A stretch of 64,000 nucleotides of DNA from contig CAISYC010000060.1 of the NCBI GenBank assembly GCA_903889565.1, positions 1 through 64,000 of the forward strand, given 5' to 3'. This DNA comes from an uncultured beta proteobacterium. GTDB lineage: Bacteria; Pseudomonadota; Gammaproteobacteria; Burkholderiales; SG8-41. Below are positions 32,912 through 41,291 of this stretch, in pieces (position 1 is the first letter of the stretch; every line of letters starts with the position of its first letter). The position numbers and the translations under genes were made by a program. The notes under the pieces are model-generated. The model had not been told where the DNA came from and made no database searches. It saw nothing but the letters and a program-made list of their open reading frames with translations.

Positions 32912-34972
32912 TCAGGTCAAATGCGACAAACCCTCGAGTGCGAAGCGCGCAAATCCGCTTAACAGCAGGGCCACGCCCACCGACAGCGCCACCGAATAGA
33001 GCGCATCGCGGCGGCCGAGCGTTTTCAGCATCACCGCAAAAGTCGAAATGCACGGCACATAAAAAGTCATGAACAGCAGAAAGGTCATGATCTGGATGGC
33101 GTTCATGTACTGGTTGACCTCGAAGCTGCCGAGGGCCTGATAGATCATCACCAGCGACAATTCCTTGCGCAGCACGCCGAACAGCAGCGGCACGCCCAGC
33201 ACCATCGGCAATCCAAGCCACCAGGTGGTGACCGGCATCAACGCCGTATTGATGGCCTGATCGGCACCGACATGCGACAGCAGCGCCAGTACCACGCTGC
33301 CGCCGACCAGCAGCGGCGTCACGATGGTCAAAATATCGCTGGTACGCGCCCAGGTTTCGCGCAGCATCGGTTTGAATCGCGGCATGGCGTAGGGCGGAAT
33401 CTCCTGCACCTGACCGGGTCCGCCGCGCGGCAGGCGCCGCCGCATGATTTGGCCGAGCAGACCGATCACCACCAGCGTCAGCAGAAAAATCGCGCAGACA
33501 CCGAGTGCGCCCAGATATTTTCCGGCCAGCGCCAGTATGATCGCCGAGCGCGCCGAGCACGGCACGAAGGTCACCAGCATCGACGCCGTCACGCGCTCGG
33601 TTCCGCTTGAGGTGCTGCCGATCGCCGAAATCGCCGGCACGTTGCAACCGAGTCCCAGCAAAAACGGCACGGCAACACCGCCATGCAGCCCGATGCGGTG
33701 GAACATGCGGTCCACCGCGAACGCGATGCGCGCCATCACGCCGGCTTCCTCGAGCGCCACCAGCAACAGCACCAGCGGAATCATGTACGGCACGACGATG
33801 CCGACAAGCCCGATCAGGCCGTCAACCACCGCATGCCCGACCACCCCTGTGGTCGATGCCGGCGTCCACTCGGCGGCCCATTCGGCCAGCTTCGCCGAGG
33901 TGTGGCCATCGATCCAGCCGCTGACGTAAAACACCATGAACAGCACCAGCGCGAACACTGCCACGCTGCCGATGAAACCGAAGCGCGGACTGAGAAACAG
34001 CGCATCGAGCCAGCCGCGCCAGCCGCGGTGCGAGCGCTTTGAACCGAGCAGCGTGACCATTTCGAACAGCGAAACGGCGCGGTAATGACGGTCGGCGTGC
34101 AGTTCTTCGTCGAGCGGGCGCGGCAATGCCGCGTTCGCATCGGCAAGAATTTTTTCCACCGCCGGTTCGCGGTCCGGGAAATGCTGCCTGAGCTCGTCGC
34201 GAAACCACGCATCGCCGGCGGCAATCTCGCCGACCAGCAGCGGCGCCGGCACGCGGAAGGCGCGCGCGATCTCCGGCGCGGCGAGCAGTGTTTCCAGCGG
34301 CTTCAGCGCGCGCGCAATGTGCCCGCTCGGCGGCTGCGCGCGCGGATATTTCTTTTCGCGCACCGCCGCCACTGCCGCGCGAAAAAGTTCGGCGATGCCG
34401 TGGCCCATGGTCGCCACCGTGCGCACCACCGTGACGCCGAGCTCCGCGCCGAGCACCACGCTGTTGATATAAAGTCCGCGGTCCTGTGCCTCGTCCACCT
34501 TGTTCAGCGCAATGATCAGCGGACGGCCGAACTGCGCCAGTTCAAGCGTCAATTCGAGATGCCGCTCGAGCGTGGTGGCGTCAATGACCTGGATGATGAC
34601 GTCGGGCGGCGCGAACGGCGCCGGCGGACCGCCGGGCTCGTGCAGCGACACCGGCGGCCGCTTGTCGCCCCACAGCAAATACTTGAAAGCGGCGCGGTCT
34701 TCGTCACCGCTGTGACGCAGCGAATGCAGACCCGGCAGCGCGATCACGCGCGCCTCGTCGAAGCCGATCTGCACCGCGCATTCGTCGTAGGTGCGCTGCG
34801 TGCCGGCCAGCGTGCCGCGTTCCACCGAGGTGCTGGCCACCGCCTCGAACAAGGTGCTCTTGCCGCTGTTGGGCAGCCCGACCAGCGCGATGCGCAGGCG
34901 CCGCTCGCCGCGGAACAGCGGATGATGCAAGGCGACCGTGGCGGTATGCGGTTTGGGCGGCGTCTGTGCCAT
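32912..34972 (-). CDS. feoB: ferrous iron transporter FeoB
   Basis: A 686-residue inner-membrane Fe(II) permease with an N-terminal G domain. The P-loop is GLPNSGKST (residues 32-40) and the base-recognition motif is ALNKVDEA. The G3 motif, usually DLPG, reads ALPG, losing the Asp. The membrane part has the conserved FLLGLGCNVPAISAIGS and FVPCSARSAII gate regions and a final VPCISTFAVML. It is about 85 residues shorter than the E. coli protein. No feoA or feoC is adjacent on either side. Its start is 173 bp from the divergent Bug start. Confidence 0.93.
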   Translation of the reverse strand: MAQTPPKPHTATVALHHPLFRGERRLRIALVGLPNSGKSTLFEAVASTSVERGTLAGTQRTYDECAVQIGFDEARVIALPGLHSLRHSGDEDRAAFKYLLWGDKRPPVSLHEPGGPPAPFAPPDVIIQVIDATTLERHLELTLELAQFGRPLIIALNKVDEAQDRGLYINSVVLGAELGVTVVRTVATMGHGIAELFRAAVAAVREKKYPRAQPPSGHIARALKPLETLLAAPEIARAFRVPAPLLVGEIAAGDAWFRDELRQHFPDREPAVEKILADANAALPRPLDEELHADRHYRAVSLFEMVTLLGSKRSHRGWRGWLDALFLSPRFGFIGSVAVFALVLFMVFYVSGWIDGHTSAKLAEWAAEWTPASTTGVVGHAVVDGLIGLVGIVVPYMIPLVLLLVALEEAGVMARIAFAVDRMFHRIGLHGGVAVPFLLGLGCNVPAISAIGSTSSGTERVTASMLVTFVPCSARSAIILALAGKYLGALGVCAIFLLTLVVIGLLGQIMRRRLPRGGPGQVQEIPPYAMPRFKPMLRETWARTSDILTIVTPLLVGGSVVLALLSHVGADQAINTALMPVTTWWLGLPMVLGVPLLFGVLRKELSLVMIYQALGSFEVNQYMNAIQIMTFLLFMTFYVPCISTFAVMLKTLGRRDALYSVALSVGVALLLSGFARFALEGLSHLT

Positions 34973-35145
34973 GGCTAAGGCCGGCGCCGCCGTTGCGGCG
35001 GCGCGGCATTCAAATCGGTTTTCATTTTTCGGTCGCGATTGTCGAATCGAGTATTATGCCGCATCGGCACAGACCGGCAGTCCATGACAATGAATCAACC
35101 GCCGGCGAATCTTTCGCGCCTGCCGGTTGCCGCAAGGAGGATGAC

Positions 35146-36111
35146 ATGAAGCGCGCGCTCAGCCTGCTGCTGCCCCTGCTCACGATCCTGCCGGCATTGC
35201 CGCTTGCCGCGCAGGATTATCCGAACCGTACCGTCAGGCTGATCGTGCCGTTTCCGGCCGGCGGCTCAACCGATATTCTCGCCCGCACCGTCGCGCAAAA
35301 ACTCAACGAATCCTACGGCCAGCTCTTCATTGCCGAAAACCGCGCCGGCGCCACGGGCACCATCGCCGGCGCCTTTGTCGCCAAAAGCCCGCCCGACGGA
35401 TATACGCTGATCATGCATTCGGCCAGCACCTATACCGCCGGCTACCTCTATCGAAAATTGAGCTACGACGCCGCCAGCGCATTCGCGCCGGTGATCAACC
35501 TCGTGGTCAATCCGTTCATCATCGTCTCGGCCGCCTCGCTGCCGGTGAAAAGCATCACCGAACTGATCGCGCTGGCGCGGCGCCGGCCCAACGAACTCAC
35601 CTACGCGACGGTCGGCACCGGCAGCGGCGCGCATCTGGCCACCGAAATGTTCAATTTCGCCGCCGGCATCAAAACGATCGCCGTCGCCTACAAGGGCTCG
35701 ACGCCGGCGATGATCGCGCTGGCCTCCGGCGAAACCGGCTTCGCCACCAACAACATTCTCGACACGCAATCCTTTGTCAGGCAGGGCAAGATGCGCGCGC
35801 TCGCCACCACCGGCGCGAAACGTTCGCCGGCGGTGCCGGATGCGCCGACACTGATCGAATCCGGAATTCCGGTCGAGGCGAATCTGTGGACGGGCGTGTT
35901 TGCCACCGGCGGCACGCCGAAAACGATCGTCAACAAACTCAACGACGACATCGCGCGTTTTTTCGACACGCCGCAGATGAAGGACTGGCTGCTCGCCAAT
36001 CTCGGCGGCGAATATACGCCGAACACGCCTGAACAGTTCGCCGCCTTCCTCGCCGGCGATTCGGCGCGCTGGAAAAAAATCGTCGAGCAGACCGGCCTGC
36101 GGCTCGACTGA
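35146..36111 (+). CDS. Bug/TctC-family tripartite tricarboxylate receptor
   Basis: A 321-residue receptor. The ATG at 35146 follows AAGGAGGATGAC and the signal peptide ends ALPLAAQ. Mature start DYPNRTVRLIVPFPAGGSTD; then ENRAGATGTIAGAFVA, DGYTLIMHSASTY, YATVGTGSGAHLATEMF and AVAYKGSTPAM. It converges with the M28 peptidase gene (37 bp between stops) and is divergent from feoB. No partner membrane genes are present. Confidence 0.93.
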   Translation: MKRALSLLLPLLTILPALPLAAQDYPNRTVRLIVPFPAGGSTDILARTVAQKLNESYGQLFIAENRAGATGTIAGAFVAKSPPDGYTLIMHSASTYTAGYLYRKLSYDAASAFAPVINLVVNPFIIVSAASLPVKSITELIALARRRPNELTYATVGTGSGAHLATEMFNFAAGIKTIAVAYKGSTPAMIALASGETGFATNNILDTQSFVRQGKMRALATTGAKRSPAVPDAPTLIESGIPVEANLWTGVFATGGTPKTIVNKLNDDIARFFDTPQMKDWLLANLGGEYTPNTPEQFAAFLAGDSARWKKIVEQTGLRLD

Positions 36112-36148
36112 AAATATATTCCGGCCGGCACCGCACCGCGCGCCGGCC

Positions 36149-37702
36149 CTACATCCCGATCGGCCCGATCACGCTGCCGCGGCCGTCCTTCGGCGGAAAG
36201 CCGGGCCCGCGCAACTGCTCCAGCGTCAGCTGATTGACGCCATCGATAATCGCGGCAAACGCGCGCACCGACCGCTGCATGCCTTCGGCCGGCACCATCT
36301 CGGGCGTATCCAGACTGGTGTGGTAAACGACGTGATTGATGATGTGAAACGACGGCGCGTAGCTGCCGTTCTTCGGCGTATCCTCGACGCCGTAGACGGA
36401 AACGCCGAAGTCGCGCAGCCGGTTGAACACCATGCGCTCGAAGGCGGCGCTGCCCATCGCATTCCAGCGCACCGCGCTCAGGGCATTGGTCGCCGTCAGA
36501 TCCGAGTTGTACATGTAGAGCAGGGTTTCCGACGGATGTTCGATGGTCAGCTTCAGCGCGACCTTGTTCCAGTCATGGGTTTCGTCGAAGCCGCCCTTCA
36601 TGCGGTGCGCGATCTCGCCGTGGTGGTGGTCCGGAAACAGCAGAAAGGTCAGCGTGCGCGGTCGCTGTTCGAGCGGCAGCGCGGCATAATGGCGCGCGAG
36701 TTCCAGCGCCGCCGCCATGCCCGAGTTGTTGTCGGTGGCGGCCTGGAAATAGCCGTCGGTATGAATCTGCAGATTGATCTCTTCGTCCGACCGGCCCGGC
36801 AGCGTCGCGATCGTGTACGCGGTCTGCACGTTGGTGAGCGGCGGTATATCGAGGTTCAGCGTGAGCATCACCTTCTCGCCCTTGCCGAGACGGTCGCGCA
36901 GCGCAAAGCCTTCGTCCTGACTGACGGTCATCTGCGGAATCCCGGTCAAAGCGTCTTCCGGCTGAAACATGCCGTTGCCGGGCACCGCCATCACGTTGAT
37001 CACCATCGCCGCGCCCAGCCGCTGCGCGCGCGAGTTGGCGTTGAACAAACCCGAGCGGTCGGAGGCCGAATGACTGCGCCCGCCGGGGACAAAGGTGCTG
37101 TAGATGACCACGGCCTTGCCCTTGACCTCGCGGCCGATGAAATCGGCTGCGGCACCGATGCCCACCCACACTGCCTCGGTGGTCAGCCCCTTCGGCGCGG
37201 TGCCCGGCGTGCCCGACACCGGAAAGACGGTCAGCAGATCGATCTTTGCGCCTCCCGCTGCAACATAACTTGCGCTCCAGCGCTGCGGCCGCCAGTCCTT
37301 CGGCAGCGTGTACGGATAGGTCTTCACGCTCAAACCGAGGCGCACGAATTCGTCGGTCATGTATTGCACGCCGGCCTTGTCCGCCGCGGTGCCGGGAAAG
37401 CGTCCCCACATCTGCGCGTTGACCGTGTCGCGGTAGTTCAGCGCGATTTTCGACAGCGCAACGACGTCTTTCTTCATGCGCGCGCCGTCGATATCCCTGT
37501 ACGCTTCCTGCCCGGGCTTCAGCGCGAACACCGGATAGTCTTCATCCTTGAACAATTGCGAAGCGTGATCGCGCGGCAGACCGATGCCGAAGGTTTTCTC
37601 GACCCGCGGCCCGGTGTCCATCTGCGCCAGTGCGACGCCGTTGCAGAAAATTGCCGTCAGCGCAAATGCGGCGGCGACGCGGGATCGAATGCGGTTCTGC
37701 AT
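36149..37702 (-). CDS. secreted M28-family zinc peptidase with PA-like domain
   Basis: A 517-residue exported metallopeptidase. The start at 37702 follows GGGAGGGGCAAACC, and the signal peptide ends NGVALAQ. A PA-like region (about residues 150-270, with GKAVVIYSTFVPGG) is inserted before the catalytic M28 part, where the first zinc ligands fall in IHTDGYFQAATDNNSGMAAA, followed by LLFPDHHHGEIAHR and a late HIINHVVYHTSLDTPEM. The catalytic Glu position is less clear: LLFPDHHHGE differs from the usual EExG, so activity is not certain. It is likely periplasmic or extracellular. Confidence 0.82.
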   Translation of the reverse strand: MQNRIRSRVAAAFALTAIFCNGVALAQMDTGPRVEKTFGIGLPRDHASQLFKDEDYPVFALKPGQEAYRDIDGARMKKDVVALSKIALNYRDTVNAQMWGRFPGTAADKAGVQYMTDEFVRLGLSVKTYPYTLPKDWRPQRWSASYVAAGGAKIDLLTVFPVSGTPGTAPKGLTTEAVWVGIGAAADFIGREVKGKAVVIYSTFVPGGRSHSASDRSGLFNANSRAQRLGAAMVINVMAVPGNGMFQPEDALTGIPQMTVSQDEGFALRDRLGKGEKVMLTLNLDIPPLTNVQTAYTIATLPGRSDEEINLQIHTDGYFQAATDNNSGMAAALELARHYAALPLEQRPRTLTFLLFPDHHHGEIAHRMKGGFDETHDWNKVALKLTIEHPSETLLYMYNSDLTATNALSAVRWNAMGSAAFERMVFNRLRDFGVSVYGVEDTPKNGSYAPSFHIINHVVYHTSLDTPEMVPAEGMQRSVRAFAAIIDGVNQLTLEQLRGPGFPPKDGRGSVIGPIGM

Positions 37703-38045
37703 GGTTTGCCCCTCCCGGGCGCATGAATTAAATGCAAATTCCCGCCGCGGCATGGCGCCGTCTTGTTGGCGGGTCAAGGCATGAGTTTAACGCAGGCGCT
37801 ACCCGGCGCCGCGATGGCGGTCTTGTTGTTATGCAAAGCCGACACACCCGATTCCGGCGCAGCGAGCGGTGGGAACGTCGCGACGCAACTGATCGGGCGG
37901 CGCGTTGACCGATGGACGCACACGGCATGCGCGACCGCGAAGAACCGAGTGCTGCGCTGCATTATTGCAGCGGAGGCAAGCGTATCTGCGGCCGCCCGCC
38001 TGCGCCTATAATCGCATTTCAGTCACCGATCCTCGCGAGCCCTCC
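37703..38045. other. intergenic stretch without a recognised gene
   Basis: A 343-bp gap between the divergent M28 peptidase and RraA-family genes. Short open frames on both strands have no ribosome site or recognisable protein pattern. No clear promoter, hairpin terminator or repeat was identified. Confidence 0.5.
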
Positions 38046-38777
38046 ATGTCCAGCAAACAAACTCTCGGCAAACTGCCGCGCGACGCCGTCCGCATGCTCG
38101 AACTGCCGCGCCTGCCGGCTGCAATACTCGACGGTTTCAGGGCGCTGGTCGATCTGACCGGCGCGATTTCGGATGCGTTCGACGAGCTTGGCATTGTCGG
38201 CATCGTTCCCGCCTTCGAAATGCCGCCGGTCAACAGCGGCAAACGCATCGTCGGGCCCGCGCTCACGGTGCGCAACATCCGCCACACCACGCAGATTCAC
38301 AAGGCCGCGCTCGACAAGGCGAGCGGGCAGTGTGAAACCGAAGCGCACAATCTCGCCACGCCTGGCGACGTGCTGGTGATGCAGGGCGTGATGGGCTGCT
38401 CCAACATGGGCGGCCAGTCCGCCACGCTGAACCGGCGCGAAGGCTGCATCGGCGCGGTGGTCGACGGCACGCTGCGCGACCCCGATCAGTACCGGCAGAT
38501 GGGCTGGCCGGTGTGGTGCCGCGGCTTCACGCCGGTTACCGGCAAATGGCGCATGCAGACGGTGGAAGTCAACGGCACCGTGGAAATCGGCGGCATTGCG
38601 GTGCGCGCCGGCGATCTCGTATGCGCGGATGAAGCCGGCATCGCCTTCGTGCCGTATGCGCAGGCGGCGGCGGTGCTCGAGGTCGCGCGCAAAATCGATG
38701 GCGGCGACACGCGACGCAAGGCCGATATCGACAGCGGCGTGCCGCTCGTCGAGATTCTGCAGACCAAATACAAGTAG
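38046..38777 (+). CDS. RraA/HMG aldolase-family protein
   Basis: A 243-residue protein of the RraA-like superfamily, whose enzymatic members are 4-hydroxy-4-methyl-2-oxoglutarate/4-carboxy-4-hydroxy-2-oxoadipate aldolases and oxaloacetate decarboxylases. Seen: GAISDAFDELGIVG, GKRIVGPALTVRNI, GDVLVMQGV, a G-x(20)-R-D region as CIGAVVDGTLRDPDQY, and VNGTVEIGGIAVRAGDLVCAD. The RD pair binds the metal-bridged substrate in the aldolases and supports an enzymatic rather than RNase-regulator role. The start at 38046 gives the family's normal length. Cytoplasmic. Confidence 0.88.
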   Translation: MSSKQTLGKLPRDAVRMLELPRLPAAILDGFRALVDLTGAISDAFDELGIVGIVPAFEMPPVNSGKRIVGPALTVRNIRHTTQIHKAALDKASGQCETEAHNLATPGDVLVMQGVMGCSNMGGQSATLNRREGCIGAVVDGTLRDPDQYRQMGWPVWCRGFTPVTGKWRMQTVEVNGTVEIGGIAVRAGDLVCADEAGIAFVPYAQAAAVLEVARKIDGGDTRRKADIDSGVPLVEILQTKYK

Positions 38778-38926
38778 CGCTGATTCAACCCTGCGCGCGA
38801 CCGCAGGGGACCGCTCAAAACATCAAGCAGCGCCGCTTTTACCCCGCAATTCCGGCGATGGCGGCAAAGCGAGGCGCAACATAATCCGGTCTTAGCCTGA
38901 CCCACTGGCCACTTCAGGAGTCGCCG

Positions 38927-39250
38927 ATGTCAATTGCCAACGTTTCATCCGTCGCCACTGCAAACACCGCGGCGGTCCAGTCAACGCAAACCAATTCAAC
39001 CCAGAAGCTGGCGCAGGATTTCAACACCCTCGCGCTGGCGCTCAACTCGAGCAGCGGCTCCAGCGCGAAAGATGCGTTCGCCAGCCTGTTGCAGGATTTG
39101 CTGGGTCAGACCGGTGCGACACAATCGCATCATCATCACCAGCATCACGGCGGCGGCGCGCAACCGGTTGCCGGCGCCGGCGCAACGACCACAAACGGCG
39201 CGACATCGAGCGTGGCGTCGGTCGGCGGCAAAATCAACACGACCGCCTGA
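38927..39250 (+). CDS. small Ser/Ala-rich protein with a polyhistidine cluster
   Basis: A 107-residue protein that I do not recognise. It starts MSIANVSSVATANTAAVQST after CAGGAGTCGCCG. A helical segment (residues 27-62, ending FASLLQDLLGQTG) is followed by a histidine cluster (H68-71, H73-74) and a Gly/Ala/Thr-rich tail. No signal peptide or membrane helix is seen. The His cluster could bind nickel, zinc or copper. It converges with the RhlE gene 113 bp away. Confidence 0.65.
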   Translation: MSIANVSSVATANTAAVQSTQTNSTQKLAQDFNTLALALNSSSGSSAKDAFASLLQDLLGQTGATQSHHHHQHHGGGAQPVAGAGATTTNGATSSVASVGGKINTTA

Positions 39251-39363
39251 TCAAAGCACCGTTCACGCCGCATCGACAGCGCAGCGCTAGCCGTCGGTCA
39301 ACTACAGCATCTCTGCTCCTTTGCGGAACAGGGATGCGTTCAACGCCAACCATAAAGTAAAAA

Positions 39364-40983
39364 TTAGCGCGGCCGCCCGCCGAAGCGATATACCGCCTTC
39401 GGTTTTGCCGGCGCCCCCGTCTTGGCTGCGGGCGCCGCGTGATGCGTACCGGCGGGTTTGGCGTGATGCGTCGCCGGCTGTGCCGCATGATGCGGCCGCG
39501 CCGGCTGCTGATTCGGCCGCGCGTGTTGCGGCTTGCCTGCGGCGTCGTTGGGATGACGCGGGCGTGACGGCGCCGCATTCGAGGCGCCGCGTTGCTGCCC
39601 GGCCGCATTCTTTTGTCCTTGCGCACTGCCGCCCGCATGCGTGCGCGGCTGGCTTTGGCCGTGGCGTTGCTGAGCCTGCGAACCGGCACTGCGTGGCTGT
39701 CCCTGACCGCCGCCGCTGCCGCGCTGTTGTGACTGACCGCCGCCGCGCGCTTGCGTGCGCGGCTGCCCGCGGCCCTGCCCCTGACGCTGTCCCTGGCGCT
39801 GGCCCTGCCGTTGCAGGATCGGTTGCGCCTTCGCATTGCGATCGGGTTCGAAGCCGGGCACGACTTCCTGCGGAATGTCGCGCTTGATCAGGCGTTCGAT
39901 ATCGCGCAAAAACTCATGTTCGTCCACGCAGACGAGCGAGGTCGCTTCGCCGGTGGCGCCGGCGCGGCCGGTGCGGCCGATGCGGTGCACATAATCTTCG
40001 GGCACGTTCGGCAGTTCGTAATTCACCACATGCGGCAGCTGGTCGATGTCGATGCCGCGCGCCGCGATGTCGGTCGCGCACAGCACCTGCAGATCGCCGG
40101 CCTTGAACTCGGCCAGTGCGCGCGTGCGCGCGCCCTGACTCTTGTTGCCGTGGATGGCGAGGGCGGTGATGCCGTCCTTGCCCAGTTGTTCGGCCAGGCG
40201 GTTGGCGCCGTGCTTGGTGCGCATGAATACCAGCACCTGGTGCCAGTTGTTGGTTTTGATCAGATGCGCCAGCAGTTCGCGCTTGCGATCACGATCGACC
40301 GGGTGCACCTTTTGCGTAATGATTTCCACCGTTGAATTGCGGCGCGCGACTTCGATCATCGCCGGCGCGTTGAGCAACTCGTCGGCCAGCGCCTTGATCT
40401 CGGCGGAAAACGTCGCCGAGAACAGCAGGTTCTGCCGGCGCCTGGGCAGCACGGCAAGGATGCGCTTGATGTCGCGGATGAAGCCCATGTCGAGCATGCG
40501 GTCGGCTTCGTCGAGCACCAGAATTTCAACATGCGACAGATCGGCCGCGTTCTGCTGATGCAGATCGAGCAGACGGCCCGGTGTCGCGACGAGAATATCG
40601 ACGCCGCGGCGCAACTGCATCATCTGCGGGTTGATGCCGACGCCGCCGAACACGCAGGTCGAAGTCTGCTTCGAATATTTGCCGTAGATGCGGACACTTT
40701 CTTCGATCTGCGCAGCGAGCTCGCGCGTCGGCGCGAGAATCAGCGCGCGCACCGGCTTGCGCACGCCCGGCGCCTTGTGCACCGGATTCATCGTAAACAA
40801 CTGCAGGATCGGCAGCACGAAGCCGGCGGTCTTGCCGGTGCCGGTCTGCGCGCCGGCCAATAAATCACCGCCGTTCAGCACGGCGGGGATCGCCTGCGTC
40901 TGGATCGGGGTGGGTGTGGAGTAACCGTGTTCGGCGACTGCACGAACGAGTTCCGCGGACAAGCCGAGGTTTGCAAATGACAT
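39364..40983 (-). CDS. rhlE: DEAD-box RNA helicase RhlE
   Basis: A 539-residue ATP-dependent RNA helicase. It has the Q motif [14 protein letters not shown], Walker [31 protein letters not shown], the SAT motif, a DIAARGIDI element and the final [10 protein letters not shown]. The [12 protein letters not shown] start and domain pattern fit RhlE (ribosome maturation, RNA decay). After about residue 385 comes a low-complexity tail, first Gln/Gly/Arg-rich and then His/Ala/Pro-rich, of the kind that binds RNA non-specifically and may promote condensation. A GGAAATTTCA ribosome site precedes the ATG. Confidence 0.92.
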   Translation of the reverse strand: MSFANLGLSAELVRAVAEHGYSTPTPIQTQAIPAVLNGGDLLAGAQTGTGKTAGFVLPILQLFTMNPVHKAPGVRKPVRALILAPTRELAAQIEESVRIYGKYSKQTSTCVFGGVGINPQMMQLRRGVDILVATPGRLLDLHQQNAADLSHVEILVLDEADRMLDMGFIRDIKRILAVLPRRRQNLLFSATFSAEIKALADELLNAPAMIEVARRNSTVEIITQKVHPVDRDRKRELLAHLIKTNNWHQVLVFMRTKHGANRLAEQLGKDGITALAIHGNKSQGARTRALAEFKAGDLQVLCATDIAARGIDIDQLPHVVNYELPNVPEDYVHRIGRTGRAGATGEATSLVCVDEHEFLRDIERLIKRDIPQEVVPGFEPDRNAKAQPILQRQGQRQGQRQGQGRGQPRTQARGGGQSQQRGSGGGQGQPRSAGSQAQQRHGQSQPRTHAGGSAQGQKNAAGQQRGASNAAPSRPRHPNDAAGKPQHARPNQQPARPHHAAQPATHHAKPAGTHHAAPAAKTGAPAKPKAVYRFGGRPR

Positions 40984-41002
40984 TGAAATTTCCAGAAAGG
41001 GC

Positions 41003-41040
41003 TCAGCCCGTCACCATTTGAGGCGCCAGTCACGGGCTGA
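41003..41040 (-). promoter_or_regulatory. hairpin in the rhlE 5' leader
   Basis: Arms TCAGCCCGT (41003-41011) and ACGGGCTGA (41032-41040) form a perfect 9-bp stem with a 20-base loop, 20-57 bases upstream of the rhlE start and just before its ribosome site. It might affect mRNA stability or translation; no known leader family was recognised. Nothing else was seen in the remaining 250 bp of this divergent gap. Confidence 0.4.
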
Positions 41041-41291
41041 AGTTGGGTGCTGCGTCGGGGGTGACAGCGGCAGGGGGACTGGTCAACAGCGCCGCGTGGA
41101 CCGCAGTATAACAGGGCGCGTGTCATACCCGTAAGCAATTCAATCCGCGCTGCCGGCACTGGAATTCCGCCGCATTCCCCCTTACCATGCGGGTCGTGAG
41201 TCGAGCGCCTGATCACAACGCATAATACCGGCGACGCCCGGCATCCCCCACCATCCGGACTTTCACGCGGTTACGCGTATTGGAGCGCCAG

